DNA from: Butyricimonas sp. Marseille-P3923
Lineage (GTDB): Bacteria > Bacteroidota > Bacteroidia > Bacteroidales > Marinifilaceae
Direction: 5' to 3'
Assembly (NCBI RefSeq): GCF_900184685.1
Contig: NZ_FXXL01000006.1
Location: forward strand, 806,001-870,000
Length of the DNA: 64,000 nucleotides
Shown here: positions 37,378-47,097 of the stretch, piece after piece
Layout of the letters: the number at the start of each line of letters is the position of its first letter
Numbering within the stretch: position 1 is the stretch's first letter
The notes under the pieces: generated by a model
The model's database searches: none
Told to the model about the DNA's origin: nothing
The model's input: only the letters and a program-made list of their open reading frames with translations
Made by a program: the position numbers and the translations under genes

Positions 37378-37923
37378 ATGAAGTACCCGATAGGAATCCA
37401 GAGTTTTGACCGGATTATAGAGGACGGTTACGTTTACGTGGATAAAACCGCCTTGATTTACTCGCTGGTGAAAGAAGGAACGATCTATTTCTTGAGTCGT
37501 CCGCGTCGTTTCGGGAAGAGTCTTTTGGTGTCGACCTTGAAGAATTATTTCCTCGGTCGGAAGGAGCTTTTCAAGGGACTGGCGATGGAGGGACTGGAGA
37601 AGGATTGGCTGGAGTACCCGGTGTTTCATGTTGATTTCAACGGGAGCAATTTCACGGAGGGAGGTACGTTGGAAAATGTAATTGAAGGGTATATATCCCG
37701 TTGGGAGCAAGATTTTGGGATAGCGTCGGACAATTCCCTCGACAGGGGACGGCGTTTTATTCAAGTGCTGGAGCAGTCGCACGAGCGAACGGGACAGCGT
37801 GCGGTGGTGCTTATCGACGAGTATGACAAGCCGATTCTTGACGTGCTTGATACCCGGTTGGAAACGGAAGTCGACGGGAACTGTGGACGATTGGAAGGTG
37901 ATCGAGTGATACTTGCAATATAA
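37378..37923 (+). pseudogene. Truncated AAA-ATPase-like/PD-(D/E)XK protein gene
   Basis: The 181 residues match the first third of the protein at 18654: YPIGIQSFDR start, SRPRRFGKSLLVSTL P-loop, and ERTGQRAVVLIDEYDKPIL Walker B. After DVLDTRLETEVDG the family sequence stops and a short unrelated tail leads to a stop at 37921-37923. The sensor region and the nuclease-like C-terminus are absent, so it is a decayed copy with its promoter intact. A sigma-factor gene begins three bases after the stop, suggesting a deletion joined locus 3 to this promoter. Confidence 0.82.
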
Positions 37924-37926
37924 ATT

Positions 37927-38478
37927 ATGGCAGTGAATTGGGAAGAGCAGATATTGATTGATTTCCGGAAAGGGAAGTTGGATTTGTTGTACCGGGAGGT
38001 ATATCCCGGGCTGATTCTCTATGCCGTGAAGTACTTGGGAGGGGAGAGTGAATTTTTGGCGGAGGATTGCGTGCAGAATGCCATTTTCAGCGCTTGGCAG
38101 CGACGGACAAAATTTGACTCCGTGTACACGTTCAAGTCATTTTTATATACTTCGATAAAGAACGAGATCATTAGTATTCACCGTAAAAATTCTGCAAAGG
38201 AGCGTTATGTATCGCAATTGGAGAATGAAGCGTTTTTCCAAAATTCGGTAATCGATCAGGAGGCGCAGACGATTTTGTACAACGCGATAGAAGAGTTGCC
38301 GGAGAAAGCGAGAATGGTGTTCGAGATGAGTTTTATCGAGGGGTTGAAAAACGTGGAGATTGCCGAGAAGTTGGGATTATTTGATAGTTCGGTCAAGAAA
38401 TACAAAGCGAGTGCCCTTGATTTTCTGAGAGAAAAACTAGAATCTACGTTATTTTCTTTCTTATTTCTTTCCTTGTAA
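37927..38478 (+). CDS. ECF sigma factor of locus 3
   Basis: A 183-residue sigma factor. Region 2 about 15-85 (LAEDCVQNAIFSAWQRR, TFKSFLYTSIKNEIIS) and region 4 about 120-170 (LPEKARMVFEMSFIEGLKNVEI). The tail is hydrophobic (LFSFLFLSL). Unlike loci 1 and 2 it is on the same strand as fecR, 90 bases ahead of it. Its only visible promoter is that of the truncated ATPase gene, three bases upstream of its ATG, so the sigma factor may have constitutive basal expression. Confidence 0.92.
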   Translation: MAVNWEEQILIDFRKGKLDLLYREVYPGLILYAVKYLGGESEFLAEDCVQNAIFSAWQRRTKFDSVYTFKSFLYTSIKNEIISIHRKNSAKERYVSQLENEAFFQNSVIDQEAQTILYNAIEELPEKARMVFEMSFIEGLKNVEIAEKLGLFDSSVKKYKASALDFLREKLESTLFSFLFLSL

Positions 38479-38568
38479 TTAGAGGTTTATAATTTTTTTT
38501 GAAAAAAGATGCTTTTTCTATTACCCCATTCGGGGGAGGTTGCGTTATAGGGATAAATTTAAGAATCG

Positions 38569-39738
38569 ATGATGATGCGTGATAATAAAATCGAATACCG
38601 GATAGCGAAATTGTTGGCTCGCCAGCGTGCCGGGCAAATCACGGACGAGGAGATGCGGGAGTTGGAGGTGTGGAAGGAGAACTCTCCCGAGAACGAGGAG
38701 TTGTTTCTTCGTTGGCAGAGAGGTGATTTCTTTTCGGAAGAATACGCTAAATACAAAAAGATAAATGGTATTCGGGCAAAGAATGCCATGCAGAAAAGAA
38801 TCGACCGGGAACGCCGTGCCGGATTGCGTTTAAGGATATTGCGCTTTGGTGTGGCTGCCGCCGTAGTGTTATTGGTCGTTGGCAGTTTCTACTTGTTCAA
38901 GGGTGAACGGGAAGAGAAACGTGACGCTATGCCCTCTATAGCCTTGATTTCCGCCCAGCGCCCGACGCTGAAGTTGAATGACGGTTCGGTCGTGCTGTTG
39001 GATAGTGTTGCCGCCGGGTTTAAGGAAGAAGGGGTGACCGTGGCAAGAACGGGTGGTTCGACGTTGGCTTATCTGGCAGAAGATGCCATTAGTAAGCAGG
39101 TATTGGCCTTCAACACGTTGAATGTACCGAAGGGGGCGGAGTTCGATTTGATACTGGCTGACGGTACTCAAGTGTGGTTGAACGCGGAGTCGAAATTGAA
39201 ATACCCGGTTGCTTTCGGGGGCAAGGAACGAGTGGTAGAGTTGGAGGGCGAGGGATTCTTCAAGGTGTCGAAAGACGCTGCACGCCCGTTTCGGGTGAAA
39301 ACAAAGGGTCAAGTAGTGGAGGTGCTGGGAACGGAGTTTAACGTGGATGCTTATCCCGACGGAGAATACGTTTACACGACTTTGGTGGAGGGAAAAGTAA
39401 AAGTAGATACCGATGGGAAGAGTCTGGAATTAACCCCCGGTATGCAGTCCGTGGTCGGGAAACAGAATGTATATACCCGGAAGGTGAACACGGGGGATAT
39501 CGTGAGTTGGCGGAACGGGATGTTCGTGTTGGAGGATAAGACACTGGAAGAGATTATGTCCAAGTTGACTCGTTGGTATGATTTCAGCGTTTTCTACCAG
39601 AATCAAGCCGCCAAGGATATTACTTTTAAGGGAAAGATTCCACGGTATGCTTCCTTCGAGTCAATTCTGGATATTCTGGAACGAACGGGTGAAGTGAAAT
39701 TCAAGGTATCGGGACAAACGGTGACTGTATACCAGTGA
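38569..39738 (+). CDS. FecR-family anti-sigma factor of locus 3
   Basis: A 389-residue anti-sigma factor: cytoplasmic domain about 1-90, one transmembrane helix about 93-111, FecR domain about 185-285 (LADGTQVWLNAESKLKYP, YTTLVEGKVKV), and C-terminal DUF4974 about 315-389. Three consecutive ATG codons (38569, 38572, 38575) leave the exact start open. It follows its sigma gene on the same strand and precedes susC by 92 bases containing two hairpins. Confidence 0.92.
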   Translation: MMMRDNKIEYRIAKLLARQRAGQITDEEMRELEVWKENSPENEELFLRWQRGDFFSEEYAKYKKINGIRAKNAMQKRIDRERRAGLRLRILRFGVAAAVVLLVVGSFYLFKGEREEKRDAMPSIALISAQRPTLKLNDGSVVLLDSVAAGFKEEGVTVARTGGSTLAYLAEDAISKQVLAFNTLNVPKGAEFDLILADGTQVWLNAESKLKYPVAFGGKERVVELEGEGFFKVSKDAARPFRVKTKGQVVEVLGTEFNVDAYPDGEYVYTTLVEGKVKVDTDGKSLELTPGMQSVVGKQNVYTRKVNTGDIVSWRNGMFVLEDKTLEEIMSKLTRWYDFSVFYQNQAAKDITFKGKIPRYASFESILDILERTGEVKFKVSGQTVTVYQ

Positions 39739-39750
39739 TATAAATAAAAA

Positions 39751-39801
39751 AGGGGAATTTGGTCGATTCCCCTATTACAAAACATCTGTTGGTCGCAGAT
39801 G
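39751..39801 (+). other. Two hairpins between fecR and susC, locus 3
   Basis: AGGGGAAT (39751-39758) with ATTCCCCT (39766-39773), loop TTGGTCG; and CATCTG (39783-39788) with CAGATG (39796-39801), loop TTGGTCG. The two loops are identical seven-base sequences, which is notable. Confidence 0.65.
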
Positions 39802-39830
39802 CATGTTTAACTGTAATGCTTTACAAATGT

Positions 39831-42800
39831 ATGAAAAAAAAGAGTACAACGTGTAGTCTTCCGGAAGGAAGATTGCGAAAAATTCTGTTAGTTATGACAT
39901 TGAAGTTTTTTGTTCTGCTATTGACGTTCGGGACAGCGAGTGCCATGGGGTACGCGCAGGAGCAGAAATTGAACGTGGTGTTTCATGATGAAATGCTGGA
40001 AAACGTGTTGGAATATCTCAAGGAGAACACGGATTACGAGTTCGTGTACCGGAAGGAGATTCTAGGAAATACAAAAGTGAAAAATGTAGAGTTGAAGGAC
40101 GTAACCTTGCGGGAAGTGCTGGATCAGGTGTTACGGCAGAACGGTTTTGATTACGAGATCGTAGATCAAGTGATAGTGATCCGTAAACTTCCGACGGTGC
40201 AACAAAAGAAGGAAATTAAGATTGCCGGGCAGGTGACCGACGAGCAAAAGAATCCCATGCCGGGAGTAACCGTCATGGTGAAGGGGTTGACGATAGGGAC
40301 GGCGACAGATCGGAACGGAAAATACGTGTTGAGATTGCCGGAGGTGAAAGATCTGACATTGATATTCTCTTTCATCGGGATGGAATCTAAAGAGGTGAAA
40401 TACACGGGGCAGGACACGATCAACGTGGTATTGAGGGAAACCGTGAACGAGATGGACGAGGTAACCGTGGTCAGTACCGGTTACCAGAACGTGAACCGGA
40501 GAGATATGGTGGGTTCCTATACCACGGTGAAAGCGGAAGATATCATGATGCCTGCTTATGCCACTATCGACCAGATGTTGCAGGGACAGGTGCCGGGTAT
40601 GATGGTATTGAGTTCCAGTACCCGTGCGGGTACTACTCCTAAAATTCAGATACGCGGTACTTCCACGTTATTGGGAAATCAAGATCCCATTTGGGTGGTG
40701 GACGGGATTATTCAGGACGACCCGATTTCCCTTAATGCCAGTTCCAACATGACTTTGGATATGAAGGAAATTATTGGAAATCAGGTGTCTTGGTTGAATC
40801 CGAATGATATTGAAACCATTACTGTGTTGAAAGATGCTTCTGCCACGGCTATTTACGGTTCCCGGGCTTCCAATGGTGTGATTGTGATCACGACGAAGAA
40901 AGGAAAGACGGGACGTATGTCTATCAATTACGCCGGTAATTTCTCGATAGCCCCTCGTCCGAGATACAAGAATTTCAATTTGATGAATTCGCAGGAACGA
41001 GTGCAATTCAGCGAGGATGCTTTTGCCGCCGGATTGAGGTATAAATTTGAGCCGATAAAACAAATTAATACTTATGAGGGAGCCTTGAAGATGTTCCAGA
41101 GCGGGGAAATGACGTCGGATGAATTTATTAAAACACGTAATTATTTGGAAACGGTGAACACTGATTGGTTGGATTTGTTAACCCGGACTTCTTTCGGGCA
41201 CAATCATAACGTGAGTGTTACCGGGGCGTCGGATAAGGTGAATTACGCTCTTTCCGTGGGTTATAATTCAAATGACGGGCAGGAGAAAGGAAATAGTTCC
41301 GAGCGTTTGACTGCACGGGCAGCCGTGACCTTGAATATGAGTGATAATATTCGTGTGAACTTGACATTGAATGGTACAACCGGAACAAACAAAGGGTTCA
41401 ACGGGGTAGACCCCTTGAACTATGCTTTGACAACAAGCCGTTCCATCGCGGCATTCGAAGAAGACGGAAGTTATTCCTATTACCGGAAAAGATTGGAATA
41501 CAAGTACAATAAAGAAGTAGAATCTATCGGTTACAACGTGCTCAATGAATTGGAAAACACGGGTTCGGAAGTCAACACGGGTAGTTTGAAGTTGAGTTTT
41601 GATTTTCAATGGAAATTATTGAGTTGGCTGACCTATCAGTTTACTGGTGGGTACTCGTACAACACGACGAACAGCCAATCGTGGGCGTTGGAGCGTTCTA
41701 CGGCAATCGCCTCGGCGTATCGGGGTTATGATTATGGTTCCGTGAGCGCCGAACACCCGTGGTTTAGTGCGGCTCTTTTGCCTTTCGGGGGAACGCTGTT
41801 CAGTTCTGCTGCCACGGTAACCTCGTATAACGTCCAGAATAAATTGATGTTCTCGAGATCGTTTAACGAGAATCACCGCTTGAATGCCATGGTGGCGATA
41901 GAAGCCCGTTCCACGAAAAACAAAAACGATCAAAACACACGCTACGGGTATGTACCCGACCGGGGTAATTTGACGGTACGTCCTACTCTGCCGGAAGATT
42001 TTGTTCCCGTGGGGGGAGGTGCCTCTTTGACGGGTTACGGGATATTGGAAGATTTATACAACGGTAGAAGTACTTTGAGCGAAAAGACGGATAATTTCTT
42101 CTCTGTTTTCGCGACCTTGGCTTATTCGTTGAAAAACAGGTATGTTTTTAATTTCAACGTGCGTAATGACGCCTCCAATCGTTTTGGGCAGAACACGAAT
42201 AAACGATTCGACCCGACTTATTCTTTTGGTTTATCATGGAGGATGACTGAGGAGGAATTTATGCGGAACCAACGGGTATTGACAAACGTGAATTTGAAAG
42301 CGACTTGGGGGATTCAGGGAAATGCTTTGACGAATCTCAGTCCGGATTTAATATTGAACCAGAATGGGGTATTGGGGATATTCAACGAGTATTATTCGTC
42401 CATCAATTCTATTCCTAACCCGAACCTCTCTTGGGAACGCACACATTCGTGGAATTTCGGGTTGGATTTGCAGTTCTTCGGTAAAGTGAATGCCAATATC
42501 GATTACTACATCCGGCGTTCCAACGCGATTATCTCCAAGGACATTCCTTTCGAGAACGGTAGAGATGCCATGTCTGTCAATGGTGGGATAATCTATAACA
42601 AAGGTATCGAGTTTACGGTTTCTTTCGTTCCAGTGAATACGAAGAATTTCGGTATTAACATGAGCGTGAACTCTTCCAAGAACTGGAACTCCGGGGGGAA
42701 AGTCGATAAAGAAGTTGCCGATTTGGGTCAATTTTTGAACGGAACTACTGAAAGAATTTTGAAAAAGGGCTATCCGTTAGGAAGTATGTGGTCGTTTGAC

Positions 42801-43439
42801 TTTGCCGGGTTGAATCCTGAAAACGGTCGCGCGATGTTCAATCGCATTATGTCGAAAGAGGAGTATAACGGGGACATGACCAGTTTCTTGAAATACTCCG
42901 GTCAGAAAGACCCTTATTTCACGGGAGGGGTAAATTTGAATATTCGTTATCGTTCTTTCACGTTGGCAACTTCATTTTCGTTGTTGTTAGGGGGTGTTGC
43001 CCGTTTGAGTTCTCCCTATCGTGATTTGGATACGGGGATTTATATGCCGAATGCGGAAAATAATCTTAACCGGGACTTGCTGAAACGCTGGAAACAACCG
43101 GGTGACGAGGCGCACACGAGTATCCCGGGATTCGTGATTGGAGGTAAAAATTACACGATGGAAATACCGGTAAATTCCAGGTATAATTTGTTTACCGCTT
43201 ATGCTAATTCGGACGCGTTGACGGTACCGCGGTCATTCTTGCGTTGCCGGGGATTAAACTTGAGTTGGAGATTGAACAACGAGATGGCACAACGGATCGG
43301 GTTAAATAGTTTGACGGTGACGGCTTCCGTGAATAACTTGTTTGTCATTGCTTCCAAGCGCTACAACGGTTTTGACCCGGAGATGCCCAATCGAGTGATG
43401 CCCAAGACCTATTCGGTAGGAATTAATGTTGGTTTTTAA
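39831..43439 (+). CDS. SusC/RagA-type TonB-dependent transporter with STN domain, locus 3
   Basis: A 1202-residue outer-membrane importer. The ATG at 39831 is chosen because it follows the two leader hairpins and begins a clean signal peptide (MKKKSTTCSL to about 42, cleaved near YAQ). STN domain about 47-115, carboxypeptidase-regulatory-like domain about 130-215 (VTDEQKNPMPGVTVMVKG), TonB-box-like DEVTVVSTGY near 220, plug with VLKDASATAIYGSRASNGV, then barrel. It is followed by susD, and then by the protease-like and thioredoxin-like genes of locus 3, so the imported substrate is likely peptide or protein; this is inference. Confidence 0.95.
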   Translation: MKKKSTTCSLPEGRLRKILLVMTLKFFVLLLTFGTASAMGYAQEQKLNVVFHDEMLENVLEYLKENTDYEFVYRKEILGNTKVKNVELKDVTLREVLDQVLRQNGFDYEIVDQVIVIRKLPTVQQKKEIKIAGQVTDEQKNPMPGVTVMVKGLTIGTATDRNGKYVLRLPEVKDLTLIFSFIGMESKEVKYTGQDTINVVLRETVNEMDEVTVVSTGYQNVNRRDMVGSYTTVKAEDIMMPAYATIDQMLQGQVPGMMVLSSSTRAGTTPKIQIRGTSTLLGNQDPIWVVDGIIQDDPISLNASSNMTLDMKEIIGNQVSWLNPNDIETITVLKDASATAIYGSRASNGVIVITTKKGKTGRMSINYAGNFSIAPRPRYKNFNLMNSQERVQFSEDAFAAGLRYKFEPIKQINTYEGALKMFQSGEMTSDEFIKTRNYLETVNTDWLDLLTRTSFGHNHNVSVTGASDKVNYALSVGYNSNDGQEKGNSSERLTARAAVTLNMSDNIRVNLTLNGTTGTNKGFNGVDPLNYALTTSRSIAAFEEDGSYSYYRKRLEYKYNKEVESIGYNVLNELENTGSEVNTGSLKLSFDFQWKLLSWLTYQFTGGYSYNTTNSQSWALERSTAIASAYRGYDYGSVSAEHPWFSAALLPFGGTLFSSAATVTSYNVQNKLMFSRSFNENHRLNAMVAIEARSTKNKNDQNTRYGYVPDRGNLTVRPTLPEDFVPVGGGASLTGYGILEDLYNGRSTLSEKTDNFFSVFATLAYSLKNRYVFNFNVRNDASNRFGQNTNKRFDPTYSFGLSWRMTEEEFMRNQRVLTNVNLKATWGIQGNALTNLSPDLILNQNGVLGIFNEYYSSINSIPNPNLSWERTHSWNFGLDLQFFGKVNANIDYYIRRSNAIISKDIPFENGRDAMSVNGGIIYNKGIEFTVSFVPVNTKNFGINMSVNSSKNWNSGGKVDKEVADLGQFLNGTTERILKKGYPLGSMWSFDFAGLNPENGRAMFNRIMSKEEYNGDMTSFLKYSGQKDPYFTGGVNLNIRYRSFTLATSFSLLLGGVARLSSPYRDLDTGIYMPNAENNLNRDLLKRWKQPGDEAHTSIPGFVIGGKNYTMEIPVNSRYNLFTAYANSDALTVPRSFLRCRGLNLSWRLNNEMAQRIGLNSLTVTASVNNLFVIASKRYNGFDPEMPNRVMPKTYSVGINVGF

Positions 43440-43451
43440 ATGATTTGATAT

Positions 43452-44993
43452 ATGAAAAAGATATTATTCAATATAATTTTGCTCACGAGTTTATGTGCTT
43501 GTTCGAGCTTTTTGGAACCGGATTCTCCCAGTGAATACGTGCCCAAAAACGTCAATGCTTTGAACGAGATGCTGTTGGGAGATGCTTACCCGTTAGCAAC
43601 TTCCGAGGGGTTGTTCAATCTTCACCATGCTTTTGACGATGATATCGAGATGAGTGAAGACTGTATTTTGCAGACCTCTACTCAGGGGATTGTCGGTTTG
43701 CAATACATCTATTCATGGAATCCTCATATGTTTGAGTTATATCCCTCGCAAACTTCCGTTTCGGAATGGAACAAGTATTACCAGTATATTTTGGGAGCGA
43801 ATGCCGCTTTGGATTATCTGGACGACGTGAAGGGCTCGGCAGAGGAGAAGGCTTACGTGGCCGCGCAGGCTTATGCTTTGCGTGCGTTCTATTATTTCAA
43901 TCTGGTAAACCTTTTCGGGGAACCGTACAATCACGATAAGAATGCCGACGGGGTGCCTTTGAAATTAACGAGTAATTTGTTAAGTAGTTTCGAGAAAAGG
44001 GAAACGGTTGCCAAGGTGTACGAGCAGATCGTGAAGGATTTGAATGCCGCGGAAGAGAATTTCCTGCTCTTGCCGATGGATCAACAGAATGCGGCGGGTT
44101 ACCGTATAAATTTACCGGCTGTGCAATTACTCCATGCCCGCGTATGCCTGCACATGGAGGATATGGAAGAGGCTGCCCGATACGCGAAGAAAGTGATCGG
44201 GGATTGGGGGTTCGAGTTGTATGACTTGAAATCGTTCGTGAAGAAAACAACCATCACGGCAGGGGAAGATGCTTCTTATCCCAATTACGTGTCATTGGAT
44301 AACCCGGAAACCATTTGGGTGTACGGGAATTCGGGGGATTTTACCGGGATCATCGGGGGTTCGGAAAGAATGGAAGATGGAACCACCTATGGCTATTACG
44401 TGAATGTTTCCCGTGATCTGATTGCTTGTTATAAAGATGAAGAGGATTTGCGGAAGACACTCTATCTCGTGGAAGAGTTACGCGGACCGATGAGTGCGAA
44501 ACCGGAGCAACTGAAGCCGGTTGCCGGGCACTATCTCCCGTGGAGCAAGTGCGGGATGCAATATAATAATAAAGTAAAAGCTAAAACGGAATTCGGTATG
44601 TCACTTCGTTTGTCGGAGGCTTATTTGATACTCGCGGAAGCCGTCTATGACACGGACGAATCTTTGGCTTTGAAAATGATAAATGATTTACGTGAGAAGC
44701 GATACGCGGCGGATACGGATTACGAGGTAAATTATTCCGGCGAGGAGCTGTTGAATTTTATTCGGGAAGAACGTCGTCGGGAACTCTGTTTCGAGGGACA
44801 GCGCTGGTTTGATTTGCGTCGTTACGGGATGCCTCGTTTCGAGCGTCGCTGGGTGGAGTTGGGGGTAAATTTAGGCAAGTACGTGATGGAGGAGGGTGAT
44901 GCCGCCTACACTTTGCCGATCCCTGTAAACGTGATAGAGCGTAATTCCGCCCTGACTCAGAATAAATTAACAACCGAGAAAACATTACAATAA
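43452..44993 (+). CDS. SusD/RagB-type surface lipoprotein, locus 3
   Basis: A 513-residue SusD homologue with lipobox LCAC (Cys17) and CSSFLEPDSPSEYVPKN at the start of the mature protein. Typical helices YVAAQAYALRAFYYFNLVNL and LRLSEAYLILAEAVYD, and the C-terminal signature CFEGQRWFDLRRYG are visible. It lies 12 bases after susC and 11 bases before the next lipoprotein gene, so all are in one operon. Confidence 0.94.
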   Translation: MKKILFNIILLTSLCACSSFLEPDSPSEYVPKNVNALNEMLLGDAYPLATSEGLFNLHHAFDDDIEMSEDCILQTSTQGIVGLQYIYSWNPHMFELYPSQTSVSEWNKYYQYILGANAALDYLDDVKGSAEEKAYVAAQAYALRAFYYFNLVNLFGEPYNHDKNADGVPLKLTSNLLSSFEKRETVAKVYEQIVKDLNAAEENFLLLPMDQQNAAGYRINLPAVQLLHARVCLHMEDMEEAARYAKKVIGDWGFELYDLKSFVKKTTITAGEDASYPNYVSLDNPETIWVYGNSGDFTGIIGGSERMEDGTTYGYYVNVSRDLIACYKDEEDLRKTLYLVEELRGPMSAKPEQLKPVAGHYLPWSKCGMQYNNKVKAKTEFGMSLRLSEAYLILAEAVYDTDESLALKMINDLREKRYAADTDYEVNYSGEELLNFIREERRRELCFEGQRWFDLRRYGMPRFERRWVELGVNLGKYVMEEGDAAYTLPIPVNVIERNSALTQNKLTTEKTLQ

Positions 44994-45004
44994 AACGAGG
45001 AACC

Positions 45005-45973
45005 ATGAAATACAAGTATGCCTTTAGTTTGATATTCTTGTTGGCAACGTTAGTTGCTTGTAACGATGAGGATAAATTGTATCCCCGTTCTGAGGATGCT
45101 TCCAGTATCAGTCGTTTTGAATTTCCTCAAGGGAATAACGCTTGGGATCAAGATTTGTTGGAAATCGCGAATACCTTCGGAACGATTCCCATTTACACGG
45201 CTTTCGATACCTTGGATTTGAATCAAGCTTGGTCCGGGACGTTCACGATAAAATATTACGGGGAACCCTTGAGTGACGAGTACGCGATATTTTATACCGA
45301 TTTTTTCAAGAATCATGTATTTGGTTTCTTGAAACCGGAATTGTGTAAAGGTGTGTTACCCAATTATATCTATTTGGTCGATGATCTTCGTCAAGCAGGA
45401 GGTTTTACAGGCGGATACGCTCCTTTGCTCTGTTTTTGGGGCGGATTGGATTATTGGGCGTTTTCTTTCCGTGCGAAGGAGGAAAATTTGGCTTACTATG
45501 ATTACGGGAGTATAATCATTAGACCGTATAAGCCTTACGATTTGCCGAAAACCCCATGGGAGTATAAGATACGGCGTACCGTTATTCTGCAAAACATTTT
45601 GACCAAGATGGTGGATAAAGGTACGATCGCGATTCCGGCAGATTTTCAAACGGGAGGAGCTTTCGATTATTCGATAAAATTCAGCACTTCGGTGAATGCC
45701 GAGAATTATTATATGAAACTCGGTTATCCCGGGAGTATGCTCGTGACGGCTTACGATTTCACACCTCTCCAGACAACGCTGACCATGGATGCCAAAACCA
45801 ATTTCTCTAATTATTTGAAATTGGGAATGCGCTACACCCGTGATTCGGTATTGATCAAGTACCCGGAAGACAAGTACCCGTTGATCATCCGGTACTATGA
45901 TTTCACGGTGAAATACATGAAAGATAAATACGATTGGGATATTACTCGAATGGCGGCTTTGAAAGAAGATTAA
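45005..45973 (+). CDS. Lipoprotein resembling metallohydrolase-type SusCD accessory proteins, without HExxH
   Basis: A 322-residue lipoprotein (LVACNDEDK; Cys20). Its size, position after susD and the opening WDQDLLEIANTFGTIPIY recall the Bacteroidota 'substrate import-associated zinc metallohydrolase' lipoproteins, which sit in this place in susCD operons. No HExxH zinc motif or other metal ligand set is visible in the translation, so if it belongs there it is a non-catalytic relative. It could instead be an unrelated binding protein. It is followed one base later by the TlpA gene. The family link is tentative. Confidence 0.5.
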   Translation: MKYKYAFSLIFLLATLVACNDEDKLYPRSEDASSISRFEFPQGNNAWDQDLLEIANTFGTIPIYTAFDTLDLNQAWSGTFTIKYYGEPLSDEYAIFYTDFFKNHVFGFLKPELCKGVLPNYIYLVDDLRQAGGFTGGYAPLLCFWGGLDYWAFSFRAKEENLAYYDYGSIIIRPYKPYDLPKTPWEYKIRRTVILQNILTKMVDKGTIAIPADFQTGGAFDYSIKFSTSVNAENYYMKLGYPGSMLVTAYDFTPLQTTLTMDAKTNFSNYLKLGMRYTRDSVLIKYPEDKYPLIIRYYDFTVKYMKDKYDWDITRMAALKED

Positions 45974-45974
45974 T

Positions 45975-46997
45975 ATGATGAAATTATTCGTATCTACTTT
46001 ATTTATGTTATTGACGTTTAGCGTTTCCGCGCAGTTTTCCCTGAAGGGGAAACTGCGGACGCTACGTCCGTTGACAATCAAGGTGACCGATTTGTCGGGG
46101 AATACGATTGTCGAGTGTTCGGTGAAGAGTGGAGAGGAATTCAAAACCAAACCGGTACGTATCAAGAAAGATTTGTATAACGTCCATTTCGGAAGTTACT
46201 CGGAAATGATGATCCTCACGGATAGTCCTGTAATATTGAAAGGCTTTCTGAATGAAGACCGGCCGGAAGAGAGTTCCATAGAGTTCGACGGGATTGATCT
46301 GTATATGCAATATATGGATATCATGGCTAAATTTAGGGCTTCGGGCTCTAGGCGGGAGGAGATCCAGAATCCCGTGAAAAACGATTCGGCACTGGATCCC
46401 GTGGTACGAGTTTCGTTGATGTATTTGAACAAGGGATTCTTTGATCTGGATTACGAGTCTTACAGGCAGATATTGGATATGATTCCCGAGAACGAGAGGG
46501 AATCGCGGGTAGTGAAATACCTCGTGGATGAGGTGGCACGTCGCCGGAAATTTGCTTTGGGGCAGCAGGCTTACAATTTTACTTTCGTGGGTTTGGACGG
46601 GAATGACGTGAGCTTAAGTGATTTCAAGGGGAAGTTGGTACTGTTGGATTTCTCTGCCTCTTGGTGCGGGGGATGTCGCACGGAAGCGAGAAAGTTGGTT
46701 AAAGAGTACGACTCTATGAAAGGGGATGATCTTGTCGTTATCACGATATCCATGGACAACCGGGAAAAAGATTGGCGTAGGATGGTCGAGGAGGATAAAC
46801 TGCCTTGGGTGACCTTGTGGAACCGGGAAGGATTCACGAAAGGGAACAAGCAAAATGTAATTCAGGATGCCTACGGTTTTTATCAGATTCCTTTTATCGT
46901 TCTAATCGATAAAGAGGGTAAGATCATAGCCCGTGACTTGCGGGGCGACGAGGTGAAAAAGGCAATAGAAAAAGCGAGAAAGACGTATCAATTTTAG
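45975..46997 (+). CDS. TlpA-type thioredoxin-like exported protein, locus 3
   Basis: A 340-residue exported protein. Signal peptide about 1-20 (FSVSAQ), DUF4369-like beta domain about 22-100, then a helical linker, then a thioredoxin domain from about 195. The redox site is WCGGC with Cys231 and Cys234, both present, so it should be redox active; the GG spacing differs from the usual GP. The cis-proline loop YQIPFIVLID is intact. Two ATG codons (45975, 45978) are possible starts. It continues the operon of locus 3. Confidence 0.88.
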   Translation: MMKLFVSTLFMLLTFSVSAQFSLKGKLRTLRPLTIKVTDLSGNTIVECSVKSGEEFKTKPVRIKKDLYNVHFGSYSEMMILTDSPVILKGFLNEDRPEESSIEFDGIDLYMQYMDIMAKFRASGSRREEIQNPVKNDSALDPVVRVSLMYLNKGFFDLDYESYRQILDMIPENERESRVVKYLVDEVARRRKFALGQQAYNFTFVGLDGNDVSLSDFKGKLVLLDFSASWCGGCRTEARKLVKEYDSMKGDDLVVITISMDNREKDWRRMVEEDKLPWVTLWNREGFTKGNKQNVIQDAYGFYQIPFIVLIDKEGKIIARDLRGDEVKKAIEKARKTYQF

Positions 46998-47029
46998 ATT
47001 TTAAATTTTAGATTGAAGGATTAGGGGAT

Positions 47030-47062
47030 TTCCAATTCTGCATTTTCAATTTTCAATTGGAA
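47030..47062. repeat. Inverted repeat upstream of the subtilase-like gene
   Basis: TTCCAATT (47030-47037) and AATTGGAA (47055-47062) form an exact stem around TTTTCAA units of the same type as those beside radA. It may split transcription between the TlpA and subtilase-like genes. Confidence 0.6.
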
Positions 47063-47097
47063 CAGGGTTCGTTTTGTATAAAAAATAAAAAACTGTA

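Noticed and set aside
39759-39830. Longer N-terminus for the locus 3 SusC
   Set aside because: The extra codons run through two leader hairpins and spoil the signal peptide; the ATG at 39831 gives a normal one.
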